From contig JAJEKV010000048.1 in NCBI GenBank assembly GCA_021234155.1, forward strand, positions 122,001-186,000: 64,000 bases of DNA, read 5' to 3'. Position 1 is the first letter of the stretch. Every line of letters starts with the position of its first letter. Both the position numbers and the translations under genes were made by a program. This document shows, in pieces, positions 22,690 through 34,763 of this stretch. Below the pieces are notes generated by a model. It did no database searches, was not told the origin of the DNA, and was given only the letters and a program-made list of their open reading frames with translations. The stretch is from Isoetes taiwanensis (Eukaryota > Streptophyta > Lycopodiopsida > Isoetales > Isoetaceae).

Positions 22690-24704
22690 GCATAATTCTG
22701 CATAATACTAGTATAGCAGCGTCCTGCATCCAGTAAGCATGCAGTAAGTATTCCACATAGACAAATAAGAAAATAAACAGAAAATTATAATGAAATCAAG
22801 TATTATGTAGACTACACGACAGAACAAACCCTAACACACAACTTGAAGCTCTGAATCCATTCCAAGCCACCTGCACGCCTAGATCATCACCTATAAGCAT
22901 GCACAATGCTATCATGAGAATGCCAAAAGTAATCATGCTTGAACAAATGGAGCAAAACACACCTCAAGTTGTGAGGAATTTCAAGTATTCTTTAATAGCA
23001 AATTATACACCTCCAACCTACAGCAAGGAAATCATCGTTTTGCAGCAGAACAGTTCTAGCCTGATCGTTTTGCAACACATGCAAAAATCACAGTTTAACA
23101 ATAGAAAGGCTCCTGATTCTTCACTCATACCGTAAGAATCACGGCTAACAGGAAGAGGGGAGGCCATGGCAACTACACTCAGCAACAATGACAGATTCAG
23201 GCAATAGAATAACTAAGTAGGTGAATCGAATATACCTAATACAGGCAGAAAGAGCATAATTTGATAAGGAACAAGGTGCTGCGCACGAGGGGTTGCCCTC
23301 CAGTGCCGCAAAAGTGTGTTTTCATGGTTTTTGTTTCATCATTTCGTGTCGGTCCTTTTTGTTTGTTCATAGAGTGTCATTTTCTTAAAGCATGAGTTTT
23401 GTTTATGAAGCTATGAAGGTCAATTTATAGAACTGAGGGAGAAAAGAATAATACTTCAAACTAATTTACATAATTGATACTGTGCAACGAATAACTCTAT
23501 GATTTACGGGTACTTGAGATATAGAACGGCACAGTGAACAAAGTGTTGCATTATGATTTAAGATACATAAAAGCAAGTTAAGATAAATTTAGGCGTTGAC
23601 ATTGTTATTAGTTTTTACGCGACATTCTTGCATTTCACCTCACATTCTTGAATTTTACCTCATAATGACAACCTTATTGGCTATTTAGTTGATCTTATTA
23701 GCATATGTCGAATTATCTTCCGTAAATGGCACAAAGTGCCCAAGTGAAATTGTGAGACATGCATGAAAAGCACTAACTGCAAACCCTCTACAATTATTAA
23801 CATAACAAACAAGCAATACTTCCAACACAAATGCTATACATTGCATCATTTATGCAAAGGATAATATTCCCTCAGTACAGATAAAGTTCTCCCCATTAAG
23901 TAGGAGGGACGTGTTAAAGTAGAAGCGGAAATGTAGACAAAGTATTGCATACCATAACATCCAGCTTCAATAGTGTTAGGTTTGAAATATGATCTGGTGC
24001 TTGTACATAGAAATACTCAAGAAGTATTATCTACACAGACAAGAGCTACAGCCGTAATGAGTGTCAAATGCAAACGGTAGGCTCTGAAGGAAAATCTGAA
24101 AGGCAAAAGCAAGAAGATTGCACATTTGAGAAAAGTGCCAATTTGTGCAATGCAGTGAAAGTGAAAGATTGTCTATCTGAGAATATACCTCATAATATCC
24201 TTGGGCCTGCAATCTAGGATCTGATTATAGCCTCTATTAGTACCTGCTTTGCACCATAATGATTTTGCAGTTGTGATTCCTGTAATTCTAGCCTTACTGA
24301 TATGTACAAATACTATATAGAACATAGAATAATAAAATCATAAGCCAATGTAGTCAATGTTAATTTGCAATACATTTGGAAAAGTTCAAGAAATCCCATG
24401 TTAATCAATTTATATTGATTGGACGTACCCGAGTGCACCATGACAATGAGTTGATCTTCTACCGCAATGCTCAATGCGCGGACCATTAATCTTGAGAGCG
24501 ATAGTGCCAAAATCCAGCCTAGGCTGTAGAAGCATCTGTAGAGCTCAGTAGGTAAAGCTCGTGTTTTCTTTTATAGGAGGACTTTCAACATATAGTTTTA
24601 TGTTTTACCTCAAGCATATTTGAGCTAAGGGATCTAAAGCTCCGAATGGGCAAGAAGCCGGAGCGCTTGTCGGGTGCAGAAGAGCTAGAACCCTTAACGG
24701 ACAT
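22690..24704. other. Intergenic, nothing recognised
   Basis: AT-rich sequence after the transposon. A 78-codon frame at 22,899-23,135 and shorter ones have no recognisable content or splice context. No repeats of note were seen apart from scattered A/T runs. Confidence 0.5.
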
Positions 24705-24870
24705 GTGCTTATCTTTTCTTTGTACTGATTTTCAATGGGTAGAACATTTATCAAGACCGAAGCTGAAGCTTGAGCTCCAATTCAAGCCGTAGGGCGAAGT
24801 CGAAAGCCGAAGTTGAGTGAATTGGGCTCTCGTCAATTCCTTGAAACAAACAGGACAACCGAGGTGGTGC
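24705..24870 (+). repeat. Direct repeat D, copy 1
   Basis: This recurs at 27,259-27,404 in the same orientation. Shared landmarks are GTGCTTATCTTTTCTTTGTAC at the start, ACCGAAGCTGAAGCTTGAGC in the middle and AATTCCTTGAAACA with AGGACAACC at the end. The copies lie about 2.55 kb apart. They might be a duplicated gene end or solo repeats; no TG...CA ends or primer-binding site were seen to support LTRs. Confidence 0.65.
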
Positions 24871-24879
24871 GGTTAGCCG

Positions 24880-25040
24880 GTTTTACATGGCGGCCGGCCA
24901 GCTGCTTGGCGGGCGACGCCATTTTACAGCAACAATAAGTTTGGAGTAGTTCCCGACATATCCTAGGCATATTCCAGCATATACTTAGGATATGCCAAAA
25001 ACCCACATGAGCAAGCGTTTGCCCCCTAGGGGCAACCCAA
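24880..25040 (-). repeat. P-family repeat with CCCTAGGG palindrome
   Basis: In reverse orientation relative to 39,832: TTTGGAGTAGTTCC, then ATATCCTAGGCATATTCCAG, a TATACTTAGGATATGCC segment and the terminal palindrome TTTGCCCCCTAGGGGCAACC. The two ATATCCTAGG/CCTAGGATAT-type words are themselves inverted. Other copies lie at 28,590, 39,832, 49,090, 55,555 and about 56,340. Confidence 0.7.
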
Positions 25041-26520
25041 AAAACAACTAAAAAGAAACTAAATATAGAAGTTACACAAGCCCACCCAAAACCACAAACT
25101 TCCCTTGCCTCTTGATTCAAACGTTTCCACATTATCTCTAGAGATGAATGCAAAACTACCATCCTTAGGTTTAATTGACTGAAATTAAATGGATATCTTA
25201 TTTGAGCATGACAACTTTAATAGATAGAGACCTTTGTGCTACACTATATTATATCACACTTATAGTAAGCATTTCCTTTTTGCCATGTCTGACTTTGTCT
25301 TATTTTGTCGTATATTTGTAAAGAACAAGATCAGGGGTTTTGGCAATGCACCTCCCCTTTACTTGTTGCCGGTCGATTGTGCACGCATTGGCGAATCGGA
25401 TGAGGTTGCGTCTCTATTTGGGGGAAATCTATAAAAGCTAATCCATCATCTACAGATATTGGGATATTGGGATAAAGAAGATGGAGGAGAACGGAAGGCA
25501 GGAACATGGGACCAATGTAAGATGAGTTGTAAATGGACTCTATTGAAACCGCAACGAGCACATGGAGGCGTTCATTCTCATCACTCATGGTGTCCCAGAG
25601 ACTAGAAATGCCACCGTAATGAGCATGAGACTTGATATTTTGGAATTGAATCATGCTAGGTGGCATCGTTCGATCGAGATGCCATCAATCGCAAGTAAAC
25701 GAGACAAGAATCATCATTAGAAACATCAATAAGTGACAAGGAACATCATCAAGTGTAGCAAGTGATTGAGTGATATTTTGGGATTGAGATACGCCAACGG
25801 GATTGTCCGATTGGCGACAGGATGTAAGGTGTCGTTTGTAGTGGAAGGTGCATGGTAGAATTGCCAACAAAACAAGCAGGAAGAGCGAACAATGAGGTTG
25901 TAAGTTGAGGAAGAGGGCAAACCAGGAAGATAGATAGATACAATTTTAACGTCTGCGAAAACCACCAGAGATAGAGATAAGGACCATTATAGGGTGAGAT
26001 GTGCATATAATTGGATGACAAAACCCACACAGAAAATGACAATAATACACAATAGGGAAGTCGTGGGAGGCAGATTGAGGGGGCTCAATGGTGCAAAAAG
26101 AAGTAACAAAAACCCCACCATGGATTGTTTTATTCGACCATGGAAATCGTTTTCTTTTCTATTCGATTTTCGGGTTGACGTGGAAAATGATTCCATTAAT
26201 TGAGCTACTTATAGTATTCGATTAATATTTATTAATATTTCTTACAGTACTATAGTGGTATCCGATATTTCCTCTCTGCGCTGGCTATGGCTATGGCCGA
26301 ACTCCTTATCCTCTTTATCTATTCTGACTATATAACCTCTCGCCTTATCCCGAGGCGCCGCATCCCCTGCTCCGCCATAGCCAGAAGCTCCACGCCGAGC
26401 TTCTTTCCGGCAAAAAAAAAAACCCTCCATTTTCAATCCTAGCCCTTTTTTTTTTCTCATTCTTCCTCCCTCCCTCTTCCTCTCCGACGCCTTCTTCGGA
26501 AATTTAATCCTTCAGCCTAA
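25041..26520. other. Intergenic, nothing recognised
   Basis: Several short overlapping frames on both strands, none recognisable. The end (26,400-26,510) is a pyrimidine-rich TTCCTCCCTCCCTCTTCC tract of the kind found in plant 5' leader regions, but no supported gene follows it. Confidence 0.4.
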
Positions 26521-27258
26521 TCCGGTCAATTTCATGTACCGATTCAAGTGTACGATTCAGTTTTTGTATGCACTTGGGTCTGGATTTATTTGGGATTTTG
26601 CCCTTTTTTTCTACCCGTGGATAAGTCCAGCAGGTTTGGCTAGGTTTGATCAATCAGGCTGGGCTAAGTTTGAAGCCAGATTCATGAGCGAGAAGTACAG
26701 AAAAATTGATGGCCACTGTTGATTTGAGGAGTTGATTTTTGATTGGGGAGCAACTTGTCTTCAAATTCTGATGGAGCAGAGGGTGCTGCACCGAGGCTAA
26801 AATCAGACTTGGGTAGGAGCAGTTTTGTTGCCGGAAGTACTCAAACCAACACCGGTGTGATGTCATTGCGGAGAGATTCAAAAATTTGCCCAATTCAAAA
26901 TTGGGCTTAAAGGGTCGGGTGATTTTGGTTTAAAAACTGCCGCTACAGCACAGGCAAATTGGGGAAGAATAGGATGATGCAAAATGGGGAAGTCCAAGGC
27001 TTTGGCTCGCCCACAGAATGATATGTTCACAGTGTCCAGCGGCAGCGGCATAACCACAGCAGAAGCCTGGTCAGGGTGCGAATTGGGCATGGATTTTAGG
27101 CTGGAATCAGTAATGTACAACGATGATAAGCATCCATTTTCGGCCGATCCATTTTTTTTCCCCGAGCTACAACTCGACGGGCCCTTTCTGCCGCGCATGA
27201 TCCCGGCGATTTCGTCCACCTCTGTAAGCGGAAGCATGGGGCCTCCAACTCCGACCTC
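26521..27258. other. Possible decayed gene, unassigned
   Basis: Two open frames on the plus strand (26,534-26,722, 62 codons; 26,984-27,283, 99 codons) follow the pyrimidine-rich tract. The second contains DPFFFPELQLDGPFLPRM, and the opposite strand is open over almost the same span, so coding status is unclear. No family is recognised. Repeat D begins at 27,259 and overlaps the end of the second frame. Confidence 0.2.
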
Positions 27259-27404
27259 TGTGCTTATCTTTTCTTTGTACTAATTTTCAACGGGTATAAC
27301 ATTTATCGAGACCGAAGCTGAAGCTTGAGCTCCAATTCAAGTATAGACGAGCCGAGCTGAGTTCATTGAATTCCTTGAAACAGCAGGACAACCATGGTGG
27401 TTGG
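27259..27404 (+). repeat. Direct repeat D, copy 2
   Basis: Second copy of the repeat at 24,705-24,870, with several substitutions and small deletions (for example the GCCGTAGGGCGAAGTCG part is shortened). It ends near AGGACAACCATGGTGGTTGG. Confidence 0.65.
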
Positions 27405-27714
27405 TTAGAAAGAAAAAGAAAGGCTTAACTAGATTAGAGAAGAAAGTAAAACGATTACAGAATGAGAGGACATGGTGGGCTGGTGCTGCTGCGCATGCTA
27501 CTGAGAGTATCCATAGCCAGATGCTCTGTTGTATTGCCTGTTATCCGGTTCGTAAACCGCCGTTTGATGGAAATTCCTCGAATATTCCATATTTTTTCTT
27601 TTAGGTAACTTAGGGTTTACGGGCTTCTGGTGGCGCCGCTTATAGCGCCGCCATTAACTTCCCCTGCAGCAGCAGCCGGCCATTTGTGCAGAGACGCCAT
27701 TCCTTTGCAGCAGC

Positions 27715-27895
27715 GGCGCCATAGCTTTCTTTGCTCCAGAGCTTTCTTTGCTGCAAAGCTTTCTTTGCTGCAGCGCCAGAGCTTTCTTTGTTGGAGCGGC
27801 GCCAGAGATTTCTGCAGCGCCAGAGCTTTCTTTGCTTCCTTTGCCAGGGCTTTCTTTGCCAGAGCTTCTTTTGCAACAGCACCGCCAGCTTCCTT
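27715..27895 (+). repeat. AGAGCTTTCTTTGCTGCAGCGCC minisatellite
   Basis: Irregular tandem units of about 20-33 bp built on AGAGCTTTCTTTGCT and CAGCGCC. They create long open frames on both strands (156 and 137 codons) whose proteins are simple Lys/Ala/Ser or Phe/Ala repeats, so these frames are not called as genes. Confidence 0.8.
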
Positions 27896-28184
27896 TGTGC
27901 ACAAACATGAAATGTATGATTTCTTTGTTCCGGGAAGATCTTGTTTCTTTGATTCTTCAAGCAGCGGCCGACGAACAAACAGGGAATGGGCTGAGGGAAT
28001 GCACAAACAGGGAATGTTCTGCACAAACAGGGAATGGGCTTGAAGATTCACATGTTCCGCATGGAGTTCATTCAACAGAAGATTCACGCATCAGAGTTAA
28101 TCCATCAGTGGGAGCTATGATTTTTCAGCAAGGGGGTAATCGTAAGTCCAGCGCTGTCAAGAAAACCTTGCATGTGCGTGTGAA

Positions 28185-28312
28185 TGTAAGCTTGAAAATC
28201 TTGCTTGAAGAATGTAAGTTACAGCCGCTTGAAGAATGTAAGAATGTAAGCTTGAATCTTTCTTGAATGTAAGAAATGTAAGCTTGAATCTTGCTTGAAG
28301 AATGTAGGAAAT
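28185..28312 (+). repeat. GAATGTAAGCTTGAATCTTGC minisatellite
   Basis: Tandem, slightly irregular units of GAATGTAAGCTTGAA plus TCTTGCTTGAA, five or so copies, lying inside the candidate inverted-end element at 27,551-28,420. Confidence 0.75.
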
Positions 28313-28589
28313 GGCTTACAAACTCCCCTCTGTTTTCGCTTGCAAAATCCCCCTCTGTTTTGCTTGCAAGAATCATTGCCGGAAAACAAGACCGGAATTT
28401 CCATCAAACGGCGGTTTACGCTTGGTAGCCGGATTTGAGGTTTCGGCGGTAAACCGGCAGGCGCCCGCCATGGCTAACGCCGCCATGGGGCGGGCCCCTT
28501 TGCCGGTTTCACGGAACCCTCAATCCGGCGGTTACCTAGCATCTAATTTATCACCGCCCACAATGCGGTGACCGCCAATTTCTGGAGGA

Positions 28590-28700
28590 GTAGGTTTTAG
28601 CAGTCACCAGCATATCCTAGGTATATTCTAGTATATACCTAAGATATGCCATAAACCCACATAAACAAGGGTTTGCCCCCCTAGGGGCAACCCAAAAATT
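28590..28700 (-). repeat. P-family repeat with CCCTAGGG palindrome
   Basis: It contains CATATCCTAGGTATATTC, the inverted TATACCTAAGATATGCC and the terminal TTTGCCCCCCTAGGGGCAAC, in the same order as at 24,880-25,040. A GC-rich palindromic stretch around a GCCATGGCTAACGCCGCCATGG word (28,460-28,500) lies just upstream. Confidence 0.65.
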
Positions 28701-29544
28701 AGGAAGTTTTCAAGCAATCAAACAGACGTACCTCGATCTGTTGCTGTTGCCAACATGCCAGATAACATGTAAGCTCCTGATCAGAGTTTAGGGTAATAGC
28801 TTTGATCCCTTACTTGGGTCCAAGTCGGCAAGGACTCCAGAAAAACCTGCTACAAAACTGAAAACTTGTGCAAAACCCACGAAACTCCTTGCTGAAGATG
28901 GGGTAGCCAAGTCCAGCTTGTATTCATATAAGAGCTGGAATAATCCTTTCACAATTCTTCAGTTATGATGCCACCCTTTCTCTGTAAGATATGGAGGTCA
29001 AATAATTCAGTGGAAATCACACAAATGAAAATGAAGAAATAAGTTAAATTCTTGCAAAGACGAAAAGGGGAGAAATCTTACAGAGAACATTAAACCTCTA
29101 CAGATATGCAAACAATAGATATGCAACCGATTTCTCCTAGATTTGTGGCTTAAGATCTTCTTTGCAGGATATGCATGCTCACAGGGAAAGGGCAAAATTA
29201 GAACACAGGAAAAATGCCTCGATTATCAGCTGCAACCCAAAACCCTATACCTGGTCTTCAAACTCATGGCTGTAGGTCGTAAGTCTAGAGCAAATAGTTT
29301 TGGAGGCAAAAACGTGACCTGCATGCCGAGCTCTACTCCTCCCTCGATCGGATGAGGTGGAGCCAAGCCAAAAGACAGAAGAAGAATTCGGGACAAAAAC
29401 CTAGATTAAAAAAATCATACGAAAGCCCAACCCGATTTTTGGAATGCCTGAAAAGTTTTCCGGCAGCTAAAATCTTCTAGACCTTAGAAAACCAACCTGG
29501 AAAAAAAATCCAAAAAGTTTTCGGAACCCCGGAAAAACCAAATT

Positions 29545-29790
29545 TAAACAATAGGATTAAGGGTATATTAAACTACAAAATCACAAAGGGGGGTTGTTTC
29601 TACAAAGGGTATGAATATTATTTGTGAGAAAAGGGGTATGACCATTGCATATGGCAATGGGGGATATAAAAAAAAATTCAAATAAGGGGATATTAATTTA
29701 CAAAATCGCAAAGGGGGGATTGTGGCCAGATACCCCATTTCTAAAAATCATGTCCATTCCACAAAAAGGGGGATTTTGAGGGGTTTTTTA
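29545..29790. repeat. Dispersed ATATTAAAC/GGGG repeat, third copy
   Basis: It contains GTATATTAAACTACAAAATC, ACAAAGGGGGG, GAGAAAAGGGGTATGACC and a second ATATTAATTTACAAAATCGC unit, as in the copies at 3,840 and 8,881. A short P-type palindrome variant (GTTGCCCCCTAGGCGCAAC) follows at about 29,833-29,851. Confidence 0.6.
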
Positions 29791-29851
29791 CGATGGGCAT
29801 CATTTTTGATGTGTATACATGTGCACATACGAGGTTGCCCCCTAGGCGCAA

Positions 29852-31224
29852 CTCTTTACGGCTCTCAAGTACTTGTCATGGTGACATGTACGCATGACGT
29901 GGCAGTATAATATATGTATTGGACCGTATATTATGCTGGAACGTCATAAGAAGCTAATGACGATGCTGAGAATTCTTGAGGTATGAAATGCTCTTATACA
30001 TATTAACTATTATATCATATTTCGCTCTGTATTTTTCATCTTAACAAGAGCTCTTACACATTACTATATCATATATTATTGAATAGGTACTGGATACACT
30101 TATAGCACTCAATATTTACAACAGTCACTCGTCATGACCACGCAAAGTGACCTCGTTAATCTCATAGGTGTCGCGCTCCGAAAGCCATACGAGATGGATA
30201 ACAACATGATGAAAACCTCGAGAATCTATCTTGCGATCCATAGCTATGGATGGCAAGTAGGGATCAAGGTGGATACCTCTTACTATGCATTTATTCAAAT
30301 TATTGTAGGTCATGGAGCAAGTAATGGGATTCCTGTGCTCTTTATTGTGTTCAGTCCATAGACCTCTTGGTCTTTGTGGACAATAAAAATCAAATCAATT
30401 CAGTTCAATTCTTATCCACTCTGCCAGTCTTGCCTTCCATGAGATTATTTTCCCTTTTCTTTAGCAGAAGAACTAGGGGAACAACCTCTTTTTTTTCTTC
30501 CATTGATTGGGATATGGGGGGACATGCAATGGGGCATTGCTGGTGGAGCAGGCGGCATGGTCGGTGCTGTCACTATTGTCAGAGGCGACGCAAACTTTAT
30601 ATTTGTATCATAGAACAAATGCAAACAAGATGGACCACTTCTTATGATGTTATTATGAAAGTGGCTCTTCTTAGCCACTTTCATAATTTCATTATCGTAT
30701 TACTTTCAAAATGCACCAGCCCATAGTTATTTCTTGATATCTTCTTGATATCCATTATCTAGTACAAGAAATTTATCGCGGCGGCCAAGGCCGCCGCGAA
30801 CATTTCTCTTTTTCAAAACGGTGCAGTTGGACCCCAGTTAACGTCCAACATTCTCTTCTGCAATGGCCAAGTGATTCTAGATTGATGTGAAGCAACTTCG
30901 TAAGATCTTACATTCTAACTCTAATTCAAAATGGGAGAATATTTACCTTGCATGCAATTAGTGAAGCAGAAGAGAAGCGCTCACAATAGCTCTTCAAGTG
31001 CTCTCAATGTGTCGAGACAATAAGAAGGCCTTCTATTTATAAGATGGAGTTTTATTGGATGATCGACACACATGACTAATCTAGGGCTATATTTATGCCA
31101 AGTGCCTATATCGCAACTCGCATGTAATCATTAATATCATTCGATATATATTTCATATCCATAATTATCCTAAAATGGATATCATTAAGATTCTATATAT
31201 ATTGGGATTGATATCTTCTAACAA
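29852..31224. other. Intergenic, with one CACTA-like hairpin
   Basis: Frames of 75 codons (30,134-30,361) and 119 codons (30,367-30,726) are open but unrecognised. At 30,761-30,800 TACAAGAAATTTATCGCGGC opens a perfect GC-rich palindrome (CGCGGCGGCC / GGCCGCCGCG). CACTA transposon ends in plants typically read CACTACAAGAAA followed by a GC-rich hairpin, so this may be an eroded CACTA terminus. A related word, GAAATTTATCGTGGCGGC, occurs at about 48,798. Confidence 0.35.
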
Positions 31225-31995
31225 ATTTGCCAATGGCGCTAATAAATGCAAAGTGCACACATGTCGCTTTGATAACTCATAATAAATGCAAAGCGACATT
31301 AATGGCGCAATAAATGCAAAGTGCACACATGTCGATGCTTTGATAACTCGCATAATAAATGCAAAGCGTATTAATGGCGCTAATAAATGCAAAGGGTATT
31401 AATAGCCGCGAATAAATGCAGAGTGCACACATGTCGATGCTTTGATAACTTCGCAATAAATGCAAAGCGTATTAATGGTCTTAATAAATGCAAAGCGTAT
31501 TAATGGTCGCAATAAATGCAAAAGGTATTAATGACTACAATAAATGCAAAGTGCACACATGTCGCGGCTTTGATAATTCGCCATAATAAATTCAAAGCGT
31601 ATTAATGGCCACAAAAAATGCAAGGTATATTAATGGCCGCAATAAATGCAAAGTGCACAAATGCGCCATAAATAACGATGAATGCAACGCGTGTCATCCT
31701 ATGGTAATGCTCATATCTTCCTCCGCCATAAATGCTCATAAATGCCCGCAATAAATGCTTTATAATCAATGAATGCACACAATATTCGAGGTTATTAATG
31801 ACTGCAATAAATGCTTTACAATCAATGAATGCACACTGTACACGTGTCATGTAATCACGTCAACATCACGAAATATTCGAGGTTACCGCAATAAATGCTT
31901 TATATAATCAATGAATGCAAAAATGAATGCAAAGAAGGTTATTAAGTGGCCGCAATAAATGCTGCAATAAATGCTTTATAAGTAATAAATGCACA
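31225..31995 (-). repeat. AATAAATGCAAAG minisatellite
   Basis: More than fifteen imperfect copies of AATAAATGCAAAGCGTATTA or GTGCACACATGTCG variants in units of roughly 27-60 bp. A higher-order unit that includes CACATGTCGATGCTTTGATAA repeats three or four times. The frames crossing it are artefacts. Confidence 0.8.
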
Positions 31996-33166
31996 CAAGT
32001 ACACGTGCCATGTTTTAAGAATTTTGAAGGAACAAAATGAAGGAGAACAGAAATTGGACACTCAATTACATAGGAAGGATAATATATGTCGCTTGATAGT
32101 TACGGAAATAATGTGCATCAATGCCTTTAAAAATGATTGACAATATTGTCTTCCTACAACAACGTATGGACTTCAACATCCATTCTAGCTATTCAATATA
32201 TATATGAAATGGTATTCTTGGAATATCCTAGCATTGTGCATGCAACACAAGAACTCAAGCAAAAAGACTTACAAAAACTTATACCCAATTTTGAGACACT
32301 GCAACAACAATTGTATTTAATGTTGAAGATGAATCCAACAATGACAAATCTTCAAAAGAGCTATAACGATCTTTTTTAAGCTTACAAAGGCTAATGATAT
32401 ATCTAAAGCTTCTCATAGCAACCCGCTGTGAAAATTGAGAGAGTGTCCTCTTTACTATACACTATTTACTTTCTTAAAATATTGAGTAGAAAAAGCCTTA
32501 AATAGAAGACATACAGTTTATAATGGAAGGATGAATTAACTACACGATGATATATCATAACTCTTGCAATTTAATTACATGAGAAATTGGATCAGAGTCA
32601 CACACATCTATTTTCTTTCCTTAAACTGTAAACTTAGAAGTAGACGATTGACAATTCTGTCTTTTGTCTCCAACACCAAAAACAAGTGCAACATAACACA
32701 ACCCCTATGAATTGCATTCTTAGCAAAATGTGAATGCCCATCGAGAATGGATCTTAGTCAAAGAACTTTGCACCAACACAAATATGCCAGAACATCCTGA
32801 TAGCTATCCATCAGGACCTACCCAGACATATTCCAAAACTTTGGGAGCCCTAAAGGCGACCCGAAAAAATGAATCAACCCAATGGCCACAAGGGCAAGGT
32901 TAATCATTCTCACGACTTGACTGGGTGTCAAGAAATGTCAACGTATTTATTGCAACATCTAATAGAAACCTGAGTCCACTCTAGTCAAGTGGTCATGGGA
33001 TCAATGCTTATCACAGGAGGAAGAAGGTTTTAATGCCTTGAAGACAATGTGGTCTATGAGGCAACTTCCATGAATAAAGAACTTTAAGGTTTTCTTGAGG
33101 TCAAGCTGAGATGGAAGGATTTTTTATGATGTGAGCCCACATAGGGTTTGGATCTACAGTGCAAGA
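31996..33166. other. Intergenic, nothing recognised
   Basis: An 80-codon open frame (32,137-32,379) reads like a helical, Gln/Leu-rich protein end (ELKQKDLQKLIPNFETLQQQ) but matches nothing I know and has no splice partner. Otherwise no supported feature. Confidence 0.4.
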
Positions 33167-33250
33167 AATCGATTGCTTTGAGGTCGGGCTACCACCAGAT
33201 CAGGACTAAGGAAGAAGCCATCCATAAGATCGCCTGTTGGCCCCATTTTA
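33167..33250 (+). pseudogene. Ty3/gypsy reverse transcriptase scrap
   Basis: A short open stretch reads LRSGYHQIRTKEEAIHKIA, the sequence typical of Ty3/gypsy retrotransposon reverse transcriptase just before the [10 protein letters not shown] motif. Nothing of the rest of the domain follows; the next bases enter unrelated sequence. It is a fragment only. Confidence 0.65.
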
Positions 33251-34336
33251 GGTCCAATACTAGAAAAAGTGCCCAGCGTTGCTGGGCTTTTATCGTGCAT
33301 AAATTAAGAAAAGTGATATAAACGGGGTGATTTAAGTTGAGAACATCTTAAGGAGCAAAAGTTGTGTAAGTGACACTTGCACTGTTAGCTTTACACTCAA
33401 AACATGTTTGCTATCTTCCGGTATTTCTCTATCCTAAGCATTTGTCTTTCTTAAGCATAGACTCTTCAAACTTTGCGTTTAGACTTTAGATTCAAAAGCT
33501 TCCTTAGGGAATTGGGATTCGTTATCGCACTTGCTCTGCCTAACAAATTGCCATGTGTAAATTTTGGACCGACAATAAAAATCAAAGATTAGAGCTTTGA
33601 TTCTAAAACTTATGGGATGAAAATCTATATGCTTTGTTCCTATTTTTGTCATCATCAAAGGAACATGCCATACTCGTTTTCCTTCTTCCTCTAGCTTTGC
33701 ATCTAACATTTGGAGTAAAAAACTCACAAACTCTTTAGGTGTTCAATCTTCCCTAAGGAGTTCTTCTAGAGGGCTCCTTTACATCGAATATCAAAATGAC
33801 AATAAGCTATTTTTATCCCAATATATATGTGAATAAAATCTCAATTTTTCTTAGTAATTTCAACAATCCTTTGAGTCAAAAGAAATTCACAAATATATGA
33901 ATAGCCCTACATGTGGAGAAATAAATAGGGGGTTTGAGTTCTTTGGTTATTGCATAAAATTTTAAGAGAATACAATGCTCCAACCCTCATTCATAAATCT
34001 ATCTCTCTTTGCCAAATTCCATCAATCGTCTTTTAAAATAAGAGCACATCAATGCATTGCTTTGAGGTCATTCCGAACACCAAGGGATTTGCAGATATTC
34101 AATATCTCTATGTGATAGATTGTCGATTGTGGAATATTGGAGGATTGTCTGTTCGAAGATATGCAGTAAAGGATTATGTTTCATTTTCTTATGTAAAAGC
34201 CTGCGCAGATTAATAATCATTTGTCAAACAGGTTTTTACATAAGATAGTAACAGTGGTTACAAACGGCGCTTATTCTTTCTTTTGAAGTCAAAAGCTTGC
34301 ATGATTTATATAATTTCCTGTAAGGAACTTTTTGCA
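33251..34336. other. Intergenic, nothing recognised
   Basis: AT-rich; an 82-codon minus-strand frame (33,479-33,727) is unrecognised. A GTGCCCAGCGTTGCTGGGC word near 33,271 is a small inverted repeat, and a similar GTGCCCGGCGTTGTCGGGC word occurs near 9,101. Confidence 0.4.
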
Positions 34337-34763
34337 CTATACAGCTGACTGTTTAGGGTGTCTCTTTAGATCGTCGATTTTATCCCCATAAAACAATCCA
34401 TATCTCCATATATACCTAACAAACCATTCCCAGCTATCCAAAAATGATCAAGTCATGTATCTTCTAACATTTGCTCCACTCCTGAAAGTGCAGGCCAATA
34501 TGAGGACTTTGCAGGCCTTTCTGTACCAAAATACCCTTACCGTAATGCGGCCTTCAAGCATTTGATATAAGCCTCAAAATATGTAATTCTCAGCCTGTCC
34601 TCCGAGACATTGCCCGAGGAAAATAATGGCAGGTTCATATCAGCAATGCCTGCAAAATGCAGAAGATATTAGATGATATTTGGAGCTAGATAATCAACAC
34701 AAACATGAGGCTCCTACCATTTTCTGTACAGATACTCCAAGAAACAACATTGAAGTCGTGCAC
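34337..34763 (-). pseudogene. Glycoside hydrolase family 1 (beta-glucosidase) 3' remnant
   Basis: Three minus-strand exons run in order. 34,763-34,718 ends SWSICTENG; 34,649-34,541 reads GIADMNLPLF and ITYFEAYIKCLKAALR; 34,447-34,337 reads SFLDSWEWFVRYIWRYGLFY, then KRHPKQSAV and a TAG stop. The first join restores TENGIAD, the GH1 motif that carries the catalytic nucleophile Glu (usually ITENG). The last exon matches the conserved GH1 C-terminal pattern of LLDNxEW followed by RFGL and KRxPKxSA. The nucleophile Glu is present, but the segment joining the second and third exons is missing its usual GYFxWS lead-in. Upstream exons were not found, so it is probably a degenerate gene. Confidence 0.7.

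Larger units (their letters stand above)
27551..28420. mobile_element. Candidate 870-bp element with 27-bp inverted ends
   Basis: A 27-bp word with core AAACCGCCGTTTGATGGAA at 27,551-27,577 is exactly inverted at 28,394-28,420. The interior is two unrelated minisatellites and no gene. No direct target duplication was seen outside the ends, so it may be a non-autonomous transposon or an inverted duplication. A CACAAACAGGGAATG word is repeated three times near 27,975-28,035. Confidence 0.5.

Noticed and set aside
24537-24575. tRNA-like D-arm word GAGCTCAGTAGGTAAAGCTC
   Set aside because: No anticodon arm, T-arm or paired acceptor stem follows. It could be a chance A-box or an old SINE head, which is not enough to call.
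24705-27404. Repeat D pair considered as LTRs
   Set aside because: No TG...CA ends, primer-binding site, polypurine tract or retroelement coding between them.
27617-28087. 156- and 137-codon open frames on opposite strands
   Set aside because: Both translate the AGAGCTTTCTTTGCT minisatellite; the proteins are simple repeats.
31225-31995. Regular spacing considered as a CRISPR-like array
   Set aside because: Units vary in length and spacers are themselves repeated; the genome is a plant.
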